Below are positions 8,409-19,297 of a DNA stretch of 64,000 bases, one piece after another. Location of the stretch: positions 62,001 to 126,000 of the forward strand of contig NZ_JAUSVX010000012.1 in assembly GCF_030814995.1 (NCBI RefSeq), written 5' to 3'. Within the stretch, counting starts at the first letter, position 1; each line of letters opens with the position of its first letter. The translations under genes and the position numbers were made by a program. The notes beneath the pieces were generated by a model that did no database searches, was not told the origin of the DNA, and worked only from the letters and a program-made list of their open reading frames with translations. Origin of the DNA: Labrys wisconsinensis. GTDB taxonomy: Bacteria; Pseudomonadota; Alphaproteobacteria; Rhizobiales; Labraceae.

Positions 8409-9197
8409 TCAGCCCTGCGGCGGCAGCTTGCGCGCCGTCTTCAGCTTCTGCCAGTTGTTGGTCTGGCTGACCATCTCGCGGATCGAGGCGATGTTCTGTG
8501 CCGCCTCCGCGGGGCTGAGGTCGCGGCTCGCCACGGTCTGGGCCTCGCCGAACTTGCCCTGCAGCGCCAGCACCAGCGCCAGGTTCTGGCGGGCGCGCAT
8601 GTCGGCGCGCGGATCGGCATTGGCCTGCCGCAGCACCTTCTCGGCGTTGGCGAGGTCGTTGGAGAGAGCGTAGGACAGGCCGAGGTTGGAGAGCACCGAG
8701 GGCTCGCCCGGCGCGATCTTGAGGGCGGTGTCGTAGTGATCGCGCGCTTCGCTGCTGCGGCCCATCTGGTCCAGCACCGCGCCCTGGGCCATCAGGATGC
8801 GCCAGTCCGGCTTGTCCGGCATATGGGCCCGCGACAGCACGTCGAGCGCCTGGTCGAACTGGCCGTTGGCCGCCAGCGCCCGGCCATATTCGCCGAGCAG
8901 GGCCTGGTTCTTCGGGTTGGCGATCGCCGCCCGCTGCACCACCGCCAGCGCCTGGGCGTTCTGGTCGGTCTCGCGCAGGGCGCGCGCATAGATCATCGCC
9001 GCCCGGGGATCGGACGGGTTCTTGTCATAGGCGGGCTGCCACTGCGCGGCGATGGCGCGCCAGCCCTCGGGGCTGGTGGCGGCCGGCGGGGCGGCCGGCG
9101 TGCTGATCGAGCCGGTGATCGGGTTGTCGTCGAAGGTCTTGCAGCCGCCGAGAGCGAGTCCCAGGGCGATGAAGACGGCGAAGCTGGAACGGCGCAT
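8409..9197 (-). CDS. tadD: TPR lipoprotein, TadD-like
   Basis: 262 aa. The ATG at 9197 follows a GAGGGGGG ribosome site. The N-terminus MRRSSFAVFIALGLALGGCK is a lipoprotein signal with lipobox LGGC. Residues about 55-220 form at least four tetratricopeptide-like repeats (AMIYARALRETDQNAQAL, LLGEYGRALAANGQFDQALD, YDTALKIAPGEPSVLSNLGL and others). This composition is that of TadD, the TPR lipoprotein that helps assemble or localise Flp pilus secretins in alphaproteobacteria. It is unlinked here (15 kb from the Tad locus), but CtrA-type half-sites lie upstream as they do for the pilus units. The family name is likely; the pilus role is inferred. Confidence 0.65.
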   Translation of the reverse strand: MRRSSFAVFIALGLALGGCKTFDDNPITGSISTPAAPPAATSPEGWRAIAAQWQPAYDKNPSDPRAAMIYARALRETDQNAQALAVVQRAAIANPKNQALLGEYGRALAANGQFDQALDVLSRAHMPDKPDWRILMAQGAVLDQMGRSSEARDHYDTALKIAPGEPSVLSNLGLSYALSNDLANAEKVLRQANADPRADMRARQNLALVLALQGKFGEAQTVASRDLSPAEAAQNIASIREMVSQTNNWQKLKTARKLPPQG

Positions 9198-9262
9198 GCG
9201 GCCCCCCTCGGCGGCGGCAAATCGGGCGCCACGGCGCCCCAAATCGGTCCTCCTGGTGATAA

Positions 9263-9287
9263 TTGGTTAACCTTACTGGATGGTTAA
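9263..9287 (-). promoter_or_regulatory. tandem CtrA-type half-sites upstream of tadD-like gene
   Basis: On the minus strand TTAACCAT (9280-9287) and TTAACCAA (9263-9270) are spaced 17 bp apart start to start, 66-90 bp upstream of the TPR lipoprotein ATG. TTAACCAT is the known short CtrA half-site consensus. Confidence 0.45.
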
Positions 9288-9401
9288 GAGGGGGGATGCA
9301 CGCGGCGACGGCGCACGGTCGAAACGCCGTGCTCGACGCCCGTCCCCTGCACCTCGTGGGAGGAGAGGAGCAACCGTCCCGCTCGAAACCGTCCCGCCGC
9401 C

Positions 9402-10271
9402 TCAATCCTCGTCGAGGCAGGCGCGGATGCCTTCGCGGTAGGTGGGATAGAGGAGGTCGCAGCCGAGCTCGCGGCGCAGGCGGCGGTTGGAGACGCGCTT
9501 GTTCTCGCCGTAGAAGGACCGGCCCATCGGCGAGAGGTCGGCGGCCTCGAAGTCGATCTCCGGCGGCGGCTCGCGGCCGAGGAGATGCGCGGCGTAGGCG
9601 ATCACGTCCTGGGGCGGCGCCGGCTCGTCGTCGGCGACGTTGATCAGCGGCCCGACCGCGGGCCGGCCGATCCCGGCGATGAGGGCGCCGGCGATGTCGT
9701 CGACATGGATGCGGTTGAACACCTGTCCCGGCTTGACGATGCGCCGCGCCGTGCCCTCGCGCAGGTTGCGCACCGCGTTCTGGCCGGGGCCGTAGATGCC
9801 GGCGAGGCGGAACACCTGCACCGCCCGGCCCGCGCGCGCGCCGAGATCGATCCAGGCCCGCTCGACCTCGGCCCGGCGCCGGTTGCGCTCGGCGGTGGGG
9901 CGGATCGGCGTGTCCTCGTCGATCCAGGCGCCATCGAAGCCGCCATAGACGCCGACGGTGGAGAGATAGCCGATCCAGGCCAGCGCCGGCGCCGCGGCGA
10001 TGTCGTCCGCCAGCGCCCGCAGCACGGGGTCGCCGGTCGCGTCCGGCGGGATCGAGACCAGGATATGGGTGGCCGCCGCCACCGCCCCGCGCAGCGCCGG
10101 GCCGGCCGACAGCCCGTCGAACGCCAGCGTCTCCACACCGAGCGCCGCGGCCCGCTCGGCCGCCGCCTCCGGCGTGCGGGCGGTGCCCGCGACGTGGCCG
10201 AACCCGGCTCCCGCCCGCAGGACGAAACGCGAGGCGGAATAGCCGAGCCCGAAGACGAGCAGGCGCCTCAC
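9402..10271 (-). CDS. NAD(P)-dependent epimerase/dehydratase-like (extended SDR, YeeZ type)
   Basis: 289 aa. Translation probably starts at a GTG at 10271 that overlaps the TGA of dnaJ (GTGA), giving [18 protein letters not shown]. The GLGYSA segment is a Rossmann NAD(P) site. [22 protein letters not shown] and [16 protein letters not shown] match the central and substrate regions of NAD-dependent epimerases/dehydratases of the YeeZ group. An active-site YxxxK is not in the usual place, so catalysis is uncertain. It is translationally coupled behind dnaJ. The substrate is unknown. Confidence 0.8.
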   Translation of the reverse strand: MRRLLVFGLGYSASRFVLRAGAGFGHVAGTARTPEAAAERAAALGVETLAFDGLSAGPALRGAVAAATHILVSIPPDATGDPVLRALADDIAAAPALAWIGYLSTVGVYGGFDGAWIDEDTPIRPTAERNRRRAEVERAWIDLGARAGRAVQVFRLAGIYGPGQNAVRNLREGTARRIVKPGQVFNRIHVDDIAGALIAGIGRPAVGPLINVADDEPAPPQDVIAYAAHLLGREPPPEIDFEAADLSPMGRSFYGENKRVSNRRLRRELGCDLLYPTYREGIRACLDED

Positions 10272-11416
10272 TGGCCGGACAGCCCGTCGAAGAAGTCCTT
10301 GACCTTGGCGAAGAAGCCGGCGCTCTCGGGCTGCGTCTCCTTCGACGACACCGCGTCGAACTCGGCGAGGAGGTCGCGCTGGCGCCGCGTCAGGTTCTTC
10401 GGCGTCTCGACGAAGACCTGGACATACATGTCGCCGACGTCGCGCGCGCGCAGCACCGGCATGCCCTTGCCCCTGAGGCGGACCTGGCGGCCGGTCTGGG
10501 TGCCCTCCGGGACCTGCACCTTGGCCTGGGCGCCGTCGATGGTCGGCACGGTGAACTCGCCGCCGAGCGCGGCCGTGACCATCGACACCGGCACGCGGCA
10601 GTGGAGGTCGGCCCCGTCTCGTTGAAAGAACGGATGGGGCTGGATCGACAGGAAGATGTAGAGGTCGCCCGGCGGCCCGCCGCGCGCGCCCGCCTCGCCC
10701 TCGTTGGACAGGCGGATGCGGGTGCCGTCCTCGACGCCGGCGGGGATGTTGACCGAGAGCGTGCGCTCGCGCGTGACGCGGCCGGCGCCGCCGCAGGCGG
10801 CGCAGGGATCGTCGATGACCTCGCCCCGGCCATGGCAGGTGGGGCAGGTGCGCTCGATGGAGAAGAAGCCCTGGGTGGCGCGCACCCGGCCGTGGCCGGC
10901 GCAGGTGCCGCACTGACGCGGCTTGGAACCCGGCTTGGCGCCGGAACCGGAGCAGGCCTCGCAGGTGACGGAGGTCGGGATCTTCACCGTCGCCGTCTTG
11001 CCCTTGAAAGCGTCCTCCAGCTCGATCTCCATGTTGTAGCGCAGGTCCGCCCCGCGCTCGCGACCGCCGCCTCCGCCCCGCGACCGCCCCCCGCCACGAC
11101 CGGTGAGGTCGTCGAAGATGTCGTTGAAGATGTCGGTGAAGGAGCCGAAGCCGCCGGCCTCGAAGCCGCCGCGCCCGCCCATGCCGCCATTCTCGAACGC
11201 GGCATGGCCGAAGCGGTCATAGGCGGCCCGCTTCTGGCCGTCCTTCAGCGCCTCATAGGCCTCGTTCACCTCCTTGAACCGGGCCTCGGCTTCCTTGTTG
11301 CCGGGATTGCGGTCGGGATGGTGCAGCATCGCCAGCTTGCGAAACGCGGCCTTGAGCTCGCCGTCGCTCGCCTCGCGACTGACGCCAAGGACTTCGTAAT
11401 AGTCGCGCTTGGCCAT
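10268..11416 (-). CDS. dnaJ: chaperone protein DnaJ
   Basis: 382 aa co-chaperone that stimulates DnaK ATPase and delivers unfolded clients. The J-domain (residues 1-70) contains the HPD motif in LHHPDRNPG, followed by a Gly/Phe-rich linker ([15 protein letters not shown]) and a Gly/Arg stretch. The zinc-binding domain (about 140-220) has four CxxCxGxG repeats: [24 protein letters not shown] and CAACGGAG. The C-terminal peptide-binding domain and dimerisation tail follow. The length fits type I DnaJ. It lies 284 bp downstream of dnaK on the same strand, with a hairpin between them. Confidence 0.98.
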   Translation of the reverse strand: MAKRDYYEVLGVSREASDGELKAAFRKLAMLHHPDRNPGNKEAEARFKEVNEAYEALKDGQKRAAYDRFGHAAFENGGMGGRGGFEAGGFGSFTDIFNDIFDDLTGRGGGRSRGGGGGRERGADLRYNMEIELEDAFKGKTATVKIPTSVTCEACSGSGAKPGSKPRQCGTCAGHGRVRATQGFFSIERTCPTCHGRGEVIDDPCAACGGAGRVTRERTLSVNIPAGVEDGTRIRLSNEGEAGARGGPPGDLYIFLSIQPHPFFQRDGADLHCRVPVSMVTAALGGEFTVPTIDGAQAKVQVPEGTQTGRQVRLRGKGMPVLRARDVGDMYVQVFVETPKNLTRRQRDLLAEFDAVSSKETQPESAGFFAKVKDFFDGLSGQ

Positions 11417-11657
11417 GGATCAGACCGGACTGCTGAGGGCGCCCCTCTCCCACGCGGGAGAGTCGCCGGAACGGGGGACCGGACTCCAGGCCGGCGGCCT
11501 GCCGCGGCAAGAGCCTGATCCTGCTTGGATTTCACGATTCGGCGCCATCGTCAAAGCTGCAAACCCTTCAGGCCGCCTTCGTCCACGGGCAAAGACGGCA
11601 CCGCCCGCACCGGCCGGGCGAGAAATGCCCGTGCCGATGCCGGCAAGATATGCGAAA

Positions 11658-11681
11658 GCCCTCGCCGTTCCGGGCGAGGGC
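11658..11681 (-). terminator. hairpin after dnaK
   Basis: GCCCTCGCC (11658-11666) and GGCGAGGGC (11673-11681) form a 9-bp stem with a 6-nt loop, 20 bp beyond the dnaK stop. On the dnaK strand it is followed by TTTCGC, a weak U-tract. It may terminate part of the dnaK transcripts, reducing dnaJ relative to dnaK, or mark the end of a separate dnaK unit. Confidence 0.6.
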
Positions 11682-11700
11682 CCTGCACGCTGCGGACGGC

Positions 11701-13611
<1,911 letters not shown>

Positions 13612-13932
13612 TCGTCTTGTCCTTCCTTGTCAGCAGACCGGCGCGCCCCGAAGCAGCAGCGCCGAAGCCGGATCCCCACGGTAGGAACCGGCCGGTCCCT
13701 ATCGGAATGTCCCGCCTGTCCGACGGGGCTGGCGGGTATATAAGAGGCCGGTTTTGGGGCCGCAAGGCGCGATTGCGGCCCTGGAGACGAATGCGTGGCC
13801 CGGGTTCCGCCCCCCGCCGCCGCGGCCGCCCCGCGCCCGGTCCGGCAGGGGTTTGCGGCGCCCCGCGCCGGTGCTATCCGGGGCCGGCGAGACAGCCCGC
13901 GCCGGCGGCGCGGCCAACCCGTCGGACGGCCC
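13612..13932. other. intergenic region, dnaK/alkB divergent gap
   Basis: 321 bp between the divergent dnaK and AlkB-like genes. It contains the sigma-32-like promoter for dnaK (13738-13766) and an approximately 120-nt dnaK leader. The part nearest the AlkB-like gene is very GC-rich and shows no recognisable promoter or gene. Confidence 0.6.
13738..13766 (-). promoter_or_regulatory. sigma-32 (RpoH)-like promoter of dnaK
   Basis: On the minus strand there is CTTGCG at 13766-13761 (-35) and CTTATAT at 13744-13738 (-10), with a 16-bp spacer. Both match the alphaproteobacterial RpoH pattern (CTTG...CYTATNT). The distance to the dnaK start is about 125 bp. Heat-shock control of dnaK is expected. 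Confidence 0.55.
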
Positions 13933-14535
13933 ATGCAGCTCTATCCCTCCCGTTTCGACCGGACGCAGCAGGAGGATCTGGTGGCGGCGATCCGCGCGGC
14001 GGTGCGGGCCGCGCCGCTCTACGTGCCGCGCATGCCGCGGACCGGAAAGCCCTTCTCGGTCCGGATGACCAATTGCGGCCGGCTCGGCTGGGTCTCCGAC
14101 GAGGCCGGCTACCGCTACCAGGCCACCCATCCCGAAACCGGGGAGCCCTGGCCCGCCATTCCCCAGCCGCTCGAGGCGCTGTGGCGCGAGGTCGCCGGCT
14201 ATCCCCTGCCGCCCGAGGCCTGCCTGGTCAATGTCTATGCCGCCGATGCGCGCATGGGCCTGCACCAGGACCGCGACGAGGCGGATTTCTCCGCCCCGGT
14301 GGTCTCGGTCTCGCTCGGCGACACCTGCCTGTTCCGCCTCGGCGGCACCGAGCGCCGCGACCCGACCCGCTCCTTCCGCCTCGCCTCGGGCGACGTCCTG
14401 GTGCTCGGCGGCGACAGCCGCCTCGCCTTCCACGGCGTCGACCGGCTCTATCCCGGCACCTCGACGCTGCTGCGCGGCGGCGGGCGCATCAACCTGACGC
14501 TGCGCCGGGTGACGAAACCGCCCGCAGCGGCCTGA
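13933..14535 (+). CDS. alkB: AlkB-like Fe(II)/2-oxoglutarate dioxygenase (DNA repair)
   Basis: 200 aa. The family removes methyl groups from N1-methyladenine and N3-methylcytosine in DNA by oxidative demethylation. Visible motifs are NVYAADARMGLHQDRDE (Fe ligands H and D of HxD), the second Fe His in SRLAFHGVDR, and the 2-oxoglutarate-binding RINLTLRR (R-x5-R pattern). VSLGDTCLFRLGG is the conserved core strand. The ATG at 13933 begins MQLYPSRFD, the usual AlkB N-terminus; the frame upstream is Pro/Arg-rich. The last 47 bp overlap the convergent glycosyltransferase gene. Confidence 0.92.
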   Translation: MQLYPSRFDRTQQEDLVAAIRAAVRAAPLYVPRMPRTGKPFSVRMTNCGRLGWVSDEAGYRYQATHPETGEPWPAIPQPLEALWREVAGYPLPPEACLVNVYAADARMGLHQDRDEADFSAPVVSVSLGDTCLFRLGGTERRDPTRSFRLASGDVLVLGGDSRLAFHGVDRLYPGTSTLLRGGGRINLTLRRVTKPPAAA

Positions 14536-15706
14536 CGGCGGTCTCTGCCGGCGCCTCGCCCGCCAGCCGGCGCAGCAGGAAGACCAGCAGCGCCGGCAGC
14601 ACCAGCGCCGCGCCGGGGATGCCGGCGAGGCCGCCCATCAGGGTGAGCAGCGGCAGCAGGGTGACGAGGAGATAGACGATGCGCTCGCGTCCGGCTCCGC
14701 CGCCGACCGCCAGCACGGCCCAGACGGCGACCAGCAGGTCGTAGCTCATCAGATAGGGCGTGGCGACGAGGCCGGCGACCATCAGCGCCGCGTAGGAGAG
14801 CAGCGGGTCGCGCGGGCGCCGATAGGTCCAGGCCACGGCGCCGGCGGCGGCAAGGGCGGCCAGGACCTGCAGGCCGTAGGCGAGGCCCGAGGAGGCGCCG
14901 AGGAGGCGGGCGTTCATGTAGAGCGTCGGCATGAAGGCATAGCTGACATTGGTGGGCCGGCTCAGCACCAGCTCCTGCATCGGCGCGCCGACGGTGAGGT
15001 AGAGCCGCCAGAGATCGACGCCCCAGAGCAGGGCGGTGGCGCCGGCCAGGGCCAGGGTCGTCGCCGCAGCGGCGAAGACGACGCGCCAGCGCCCGGTGAG
15101 GACCAGCATCAGCGGAAAGAGCAGGCCGAGCTGCGGCTTGACGGTGAGCAGGCCGAGCAGCATGCCGGCCAGCAGCGGCCGCCGGTCGAGGTTGCGCCAG
15201 ATGCCGATCAGGAGCGCCAGGAGGAGGAAGGAGGCCTGCCCGGAGATCCAGCAGAACACGCCGGCCGGCGCCAGGACGAGGACCGGCCAGGCGAAGCGCC
15301 GGTCGGCGGTGACGGGCACCACGACGAGGAGGGCGAGGAGCGACAGCGCCGTCCACAGCGCCAGGGCCGGCAGGTAGGGCATGAGGCCGAAGGGCGCCAT
15401 CACCAGCATGAAATGCGGCGCATAGGACCATTGCTGCGCCGGATAGTCCCAGCCGGTCAGGGCGGCGAGGTGCTGGTTGTAGAGGCGGATGTCGTAGTAG
15501 CGCCCGGCCTCGCCGCTCCAGGCCTCCCGGCCATAGACCCAGGCATTGAGGAAGTCGCGTCCGAGGGCATAGCCGTTGACGTCACGCGGGAACGGCGCCT
15601 GCCACGCGACGGAGAGGAGATAGGCTGCCAGCAGCCCGGCCCCCAGGACGATGCCGGGGATGAAGATCAGGCGATGGAGGCGGGGCGTCGCTGCGGGCAC
15701 GTGCAT
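14489..15706 (-). CDS. GT87-like (DUF2029) polytopic membrane glycosyltransferase
   Basis: 405 aa, about ten membrane segments. After a short N-terminus (MHVPAATPRLHRLIF, TM1) comes a periplasmic loop with DVNGYALGRDFLNAWVYGR and PAQQWSYAPHFML, and then LLTVKPQLGLLFPLML, a signature of GT87 polyprenol-phosphate-mannose-dependent mannosyltransferase-like proteins. Members use polyprenyl-phosphate sugars as donors on the periplasmic side. The ATG at 15706 was chosen because TM1 follows directly; the longer frame is Arg/Pro-rich. It converges on and overlaps alkB by 47 bp. The acceptor is unknown. Confidence 0.8.
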   Translation of the reverse strand: MHVPAATPRLHRLIFIPGIVLGAGLLAAYLLSVAWQAPFPRDVNGYALGRDFLNAWVYGREAWSGEAGRYYDIRLYNQHLAALTGWDYPAQQWSYAPHFMLVMAPFGLMPYLPALALWTALSLLALLVVVPVTADRRFAWPVLVLAPAGVFCWISGQASFLLLALLIGIWRNLDRRPLLAGMLLGLLTVKPQLGLLFPLMLVLTGRWRVVFAAAATTLALAGATALLWGVDLWRLYLTVGAPMQELVLSRPTNVSYAFMPTLYMNARLLGASSGLAYGLQVLAALAAAGAVAWTYRRPRDPLLSYAALMVAGLVATPYLMSYDLLVAVWAVLAVGGGAGRERIVYLLVTLLPLLTLMGGLAGIPGAALVLPALLVFLLRRLAGEAPAETAVRPLRAVSSPGAASG

Positions 15707-15927
15707 CTCCGATGGGTCCGCCGCCGCCGCGCGGCGCCCGGTCCTGCGTCCGCCATCCTGCCATGGTGGGGTTAACGCCACACCTTCGGACCATCGCGGC
15801 GGCGCGCCGCGACGCCGGCCGCCGGACCCATGGACATCCCCGACCTGGCGTGCGTAATCTGGAGGTCTGGGGGGTCGGGTTGCGTCGCTCGGATGGGCCG
15901 CAGCCATATCGACCGGAGATTTCCGCC

Positions 15928-16317
15928 TTGAGCGACGGCCCCAGCGAGTTCGACCTCAGCGCCGCTTGGATCCGCCGGGCGCAGGGGGACCTCAAGGCCT
16001 TCCTGGAAGCGTTCGCAGTTCGGATGGAATCGGCGCTGCCCGACCATGTCGTCGTCGAACGCCGACGCGATGGCTTCTTCTCCTCCACGCGCCATGTCAC
16101 CGGCGTAACAGTCCGGACCGACGGGGATGTGTTCATCCTGGGCATGGCGGGCGCGCGCCTGGTCGCCCGGCGCCAGAAGCTGGTGCGCGGCGTGGCCGTG
16201 AAGACCGAGGTGCTCGGCATGCCGGAATGGCTGGTCGCGCTCGACCGCGAGGTCAAGCTGCTGGCCGAGCAGGCCGGCGCGGCGCAGAGCGCGCTGCACG
16301 GGCTCCTCATGTCCTGA
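15928..16317 (+). CDS. unknown 129-aa protein heading the YbjQ-PspA operon
   Basis: 129 aa from a TTG at 15928 with GGAGA 8 nt upstream; no ATG or GTG lies between the preceding in-frame stretch and the conserved-looking core. I do not recognise the family. The protein is soluble. It has an amphipathic helical N-third (AAWIRRAQGDLKAFLEAFAV), a beta-rich middle (GVTVRTDGDVFILGM) and a C-terminal helix (LDREVKLLAEQAGAAQSAL). The stop is 17 bp before the first YbjQ-type gene, so it is the first gene of a four-gene operon ending in pspA. A role linked to that membrane-stress module is an inference from position. Confidence 0.6.
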   Translation: MSDGPSEFDLSAAWIRRAQGDLKAFLEAFAVRMESALPDHVVVERRRDGFFSSTRHVTGVTVRTDGDVFILGMAGARLVARRQKLVRGVAVKTEVLGMPEWLVALDREVKLLAEQAGAAQSALHGLLMS

Positions 16318-16334
16318 CCGGGAGGAGCGGCGCC

Positions 16335-17276
16335 ATGTCCTGGCTGAGCTGGTTGACAGGGGGCCAGACCCCGGCGGAGGCCGAGCAGGCCCGCCTCGCC
16401 TCGGAGGCCGACGCGCGGCGCCTGGCGGAATGGGAGACGGCGCTGCAGCGCGGGCGGCTGCCGGGCTTCGTCGCCGAGCGCCTGCAGGCGGCGTCCGCGG
16501 GCCGGACGCCGTGGCTGACGACCATGACCGCGGCCGAGCTGATGCTGGCGCGCTCCCACGGCATCCGCCCCATTGCCACGGTCTCGGGAACCTGCTGGTT
16601 CCACTACGGCTATTCCTGGACCAAGGGCCATTCCGCCGGCTGGCACGCCGCGCTGTCGCGGCTGAAGCTCGAGGCGGCCGCCGCCGGCGCCAATGCGGTG
16701 GTCGACGTGAAGATGCGCCGCATCAACCTCGATATCGGCGAGAGCATGGACTTCACCGTGCTGGGCACCGCCGTGCGCTTCGACGGCCTGCCGCCGAGCC
16801 CGGACCCGGTCGTCGCCACCGTGCCGGCCCTCGAATTCGCGCGGCTGCTCGAGGCCGGGATCGTCCCCGTGGGCATCGGCATCGGCGCGCACTACGAATG
16901 GCTCTCCCGCGGCGGCAATCTCGACGGCGCCGGCAGCTTCTCCAACCGGCCGCTGACCGGTCTCGGCAATTTCTGGGAGCGGGTGCGGCGCATCGCCCAT
17001 GCCGAGCTGCGCCGGGACACCGCGGCCCAGGGCAACGGCGTGCTGGCCCACACCCATTTCGGCCAGCTCTTCAAGATCGAGAACGACGACGCGCCGGGCC
17101 GCTATCTCGGGCGCCACATCGTGGTCGGGACGATCGTCGATGCGCCCCGGCGCCTTCCCGTGCCGCACGGGATCGAGATGGTGCTCGACATGAACGAGGC
17201 GGCCTCGCCGCTGTCGACGGCGAGCCGCCATGGCCACACGGCCTATGACGGCGTCGACCAAGAGGGAGAGATATGA
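16335..17276 (+). CDS. tandem YbjQ-like (heavy-metal-binding-domain type) protein
   Basis: 313 aa with a GGAGGAG ribosome site. A charged coiled N-terminus (residues 1-55: TPAEAEQARLASEADARRLAEW) is followed by two YbjQ-like alpha/beta units. The first is about 60-150 (ELMLARSHGIRPIATVSGTC and AAAAGANAVVDVKMRR). The second is about 165-300 (ARLLEAGIVPVGIGIGAHYEW, HAELRRDTAAQGNGVL and GTIVDAP). YbjQ folds as a pentameric ring in family members; metal binding is suspected but unproven. It is a paralog of the next gene, whose start overlaps this stop by 4 bp (ATGA). Confidence 0.7.
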   Translation: MSWLSWLTGGQTPAEAEQARLASEADARRLAEWETALQRGRLPGFVAERLQAASAGRTPWLTTMTAAELMLARSHGIRPIATVSGTCWFHYGYSWTKGHSAGWHAALSRLKLEAAAAGANAVVDVKMRRINLDIGESMDFTVLGTAVRFDGLPPSPDPVVATVPALEFARLLEAGIVPVGIGIGAHYEWLSRGGNLDGAGSFSNRPLTGLGNFWERVRRIAHAELRRDTAAQGNGVLAHTHFGQLFKIENDDAPGRYLGRHIVVGTIVDAPRRLPVPHGIEMVLDMNEAASPLSTASRHGHTAYDGVDQEGEI

Positions 17277-18097
17277 GCAACACCGACCAGGATCTGCCGC
17301 AGCACGCGCTGGAGCGCCTCAAGGGGCTGCGCAGCCAGGGCCATCCCGGCGGCATCTTCACCTCCGACTTCTCGGTCAACGAGTTCCTGCTGGTGCGCAA
17401 GGCCGGCTTCGAGCCGGTCGGGCTGTGCATCGGCTCGTGCATCTACCATGTCGGCATCCAGTACGGCAGCTGGTCGAAGAACCAGGAGCTCGATGTCCTG
17501 TCCCAGGCGATGTACCATGCCCGCGAGCTGGCGATGACGCGCATGCGCGAGGAGGCCGCCGACATGGGCGCGGACGGCGTGGTCGGCGTCCAGCTGACGG
17601 TCAAGCGGCTGGCCTGGGACGCCAACGTGCTGGAGTTCGTCGCCATCGGCACCGGCGTGGTGCATGCCGAAGGCAGCCCGGCCTTCAAGGGCCCCAAGGG
17701 CCAGCCCTTCACCTCGGACCTCTCCGGCCAGGATTTCTGGACGCTGCTGCAGGCCGGCTACCGCCCGCTCGAGATGGTGATGGGCTCCTGCGTCTATCAC
17801 GTGGCGCATCGCGGCTTCATGAAGACGCTCGGCCAGGCCGGCCAGAACGTCGAGCTGACCAATTTCTCCCAGGCCATGTACGACGCCCGCGAGATCGCCA
17901 TGGAGCGCATGCAGAACGAGGCCACCGAGGCCCGGGCCGAAGGCGTGGTCGGCGTCGACCTGCACGAGGGCAACCATGTCTGGGAGCCGCACGTCATCGA
18001 GTTCTTCGCCGTGGGCACGGCCGTCGTGCCGATCTCGAGCGAGCCGAGCGCGTCGAAGATTCCCGATCCGCAGCTCGTCCTGTCCGTGAACAGCTGA
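17273..18097 (+). CDS. tandem YbjQ-like protein, second paralog
   Basis: 274 aa with two clear internal repeats: residues about 20-135 (FLLVRKAGFEPVGLCIGSCIYHVG, ARELAMTRMREEAADMGADGVVGV, EFVAIGTGVV) and about 150-265 (LLQAGYRPLEMVMGSCVYHVA, AREIAMERMQNEATEARAEGVVGVD, EFFAVGTAVV). Each repeat ends in the YbjQ-type VGTAV strand. There is no signal peptide or membrane segment. It is translationally coupled to the preceding paralog and lies 12 bp ahead of pspA. The shared operon implies action with PspA at the inner membrane; the biochemical role is not known. Confidence 0.75.
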   Translation: MSNTDQDLPQHALERLKGLRSQGHPGGIFTSDFSVNEFLLVRKAGFEPVGLCIGSCIYHVGIQYGSWSKNQELDVLSQAMYHARELAMTRMREEAADMGADGVVGVQLTVKRLAWDANVLEFVAIGTGVVHAEGSPAFKGPKGQPFTSDLSGQDFWTLLQAGYRPLEMVMGSCVYHVAHRGFMKTLGQAGQNVELTNFSQAMYDAREIAMERMQNEATEARAEGVVGVDLHEGNHVWEPHVIEFFAVGTAVVPISSEPSASKIPDPQLVLSVNS

Positions 18098-18109
18098 GGA
18101 GACCGAGCC

Positions 18110-18838
18110 ATGAGCATCCTTGAACGCATCGCCGACCTGTTCCAGGCCAAGACCCACAAGCTCCTGTCGCGACTCGAGGATCCCAACGAGACGCTGGACC
18201 TGTCCTACGAGCGGATGCTCACGGGGCTGCAGGAGACCAGGCGCCACCTCGCCGACGTGGTGACGGAGCGCACCTCGCTGGAGCGCCAGATCGCCGCCGG
18301 CCGGGCCGAGGCCGAGCGGGCCGAGAACGATGCGCGCCTGGCCATCCGCTCCGACCGCGAGGACCTCGCCCGCGCCGCCCTGGCGCACAAGCAGGCGGCC
18401 CTGGCCAAGCTCGACACGCTGGCCCAGGCCCGCAACGCCATCGCGGCGCAGGCCGACAAGCTCATCGAGTACCAGTCCAAGCTCGAAGCCAGGATCGAGC
18501 AGTTCCGCAACCAGAAAGAGGTGATGAAGAGCACCTATGCCGCGGCGCAGGCCCAGGTGCGGGTGACCGAATCGCTGACGGGCATCGGCTCCGACCTCGG
18601 CAATGTCGGCGGCGCCCTGCAGCGGGCCCAGGACAAGGTCGAGGGCATGCAGGCCCGGGCCGGGGCGATGGAGGGCATGCTCGAGGCCGGGATCCTGACC
18701 GACCCGCTCGACCCCAGGAGCGCCACCGACCACGAGCTCGACAAGCTGCGCGCAACCGGCGCCATCGACGCCGACATGGCGCGCCTGAAGGCCGAGCTCG
18801 GCGGCGAGACCGGGGGCAAGGCGCTGCCGGCGCCCTGA
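18110..18838 (+). CDS. pspA: PspA/IM30 family membrane-stress protein
   Basis: 242 aa. The N-terminal amphipathic helix MSILERIADLFQAKTHKLLS and EDPNETLDLSYERM match the PspA/Vipp1 N-terminus that binds stressed membrane; long coiled-coil helices follow to about residue 180. The ESCRT-III-like PspA family polymerises on the cytoplasmic face of the inner membrane and preserves the proton-motive force. The ribosome site is GAGGAG. There are no pspB, pspC or pspF genes nearby; instead it is the last gene of an operon with two YbjQ-type paralogs and an orphan. Confidence 0.9.
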   Translation: MSILERIADLFQAKTHKLLSRLEDPNETLDLSYERMLTGLQETRRHLADVVTERTSLERQIAAGRAEAERAENDARLAIRSDREDLARAALAHKQAALAKLDTLAQARNAIAAQADKLIEYQSKLEARIEQFRNQKEVMKSTYAAAQAQVRVTESLTGIGSDLGNVGGALQRAQDKVEGMQARAGAMEGMLEAGILTDPLDPRSATDHELDKLRATGAIDADMARLKAELGGETGGKALPAP

Positions 18839-19297
18839 AGCCGCGTCCCCTCCGTCCGGGCCGCGCGCGGGTCGCGGTTGCGTCCTTCGGCGCGGCGACG
18901 CCCCGTGTCACCCGACTGGTCCGTCCGGCGGGCAATCCTGCCCGGCCTTCGCATGGCTGCCGTCGCCATCCGCGGCCGCGGCGACGCGCCCCTGCCGGGA
19001 AAAACGGCGCCCTGCCCACAAGTTCACCCTGGAATGCCTCCAAAGCGCAATTGACTCGCCGCAGGTCTTTTGATCGATTGGTCAAAATCAACGAGGACTT
19101 GCAGAGATCCGGCATGCGCTCCGGGGGAGCGGCGAACGGTTCGGGCGCGTCGCGCCCGGGCCGGTCGAGGCGCATGCGGAAAAGCGTCGTCCGCGGAAGC
19201 GGGCCCTTCTCAAGGTCGCAGGCGACGTGTCATGCTCAATCCAGGCGCGACTGCGGAGCGCCTCGTCCAGACGAGAACAAGAACGGGAGTGTCCTTC
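18839..19297. other. intergenic region between pspA and the BMP gene
   Basis: 459 bp. Near the pspA end a short hairpin CGGGCA-ATCC-TGCCCG (18929-18944) could end the operon, but no T-run follows. At 19051-19085 a TTGACT element and a TTTGA...TCAAA dyad around 19069-19086 could be a promoter/operator for the nucleoside uptake operon. No gene was recognised. Confidence 0.4.
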
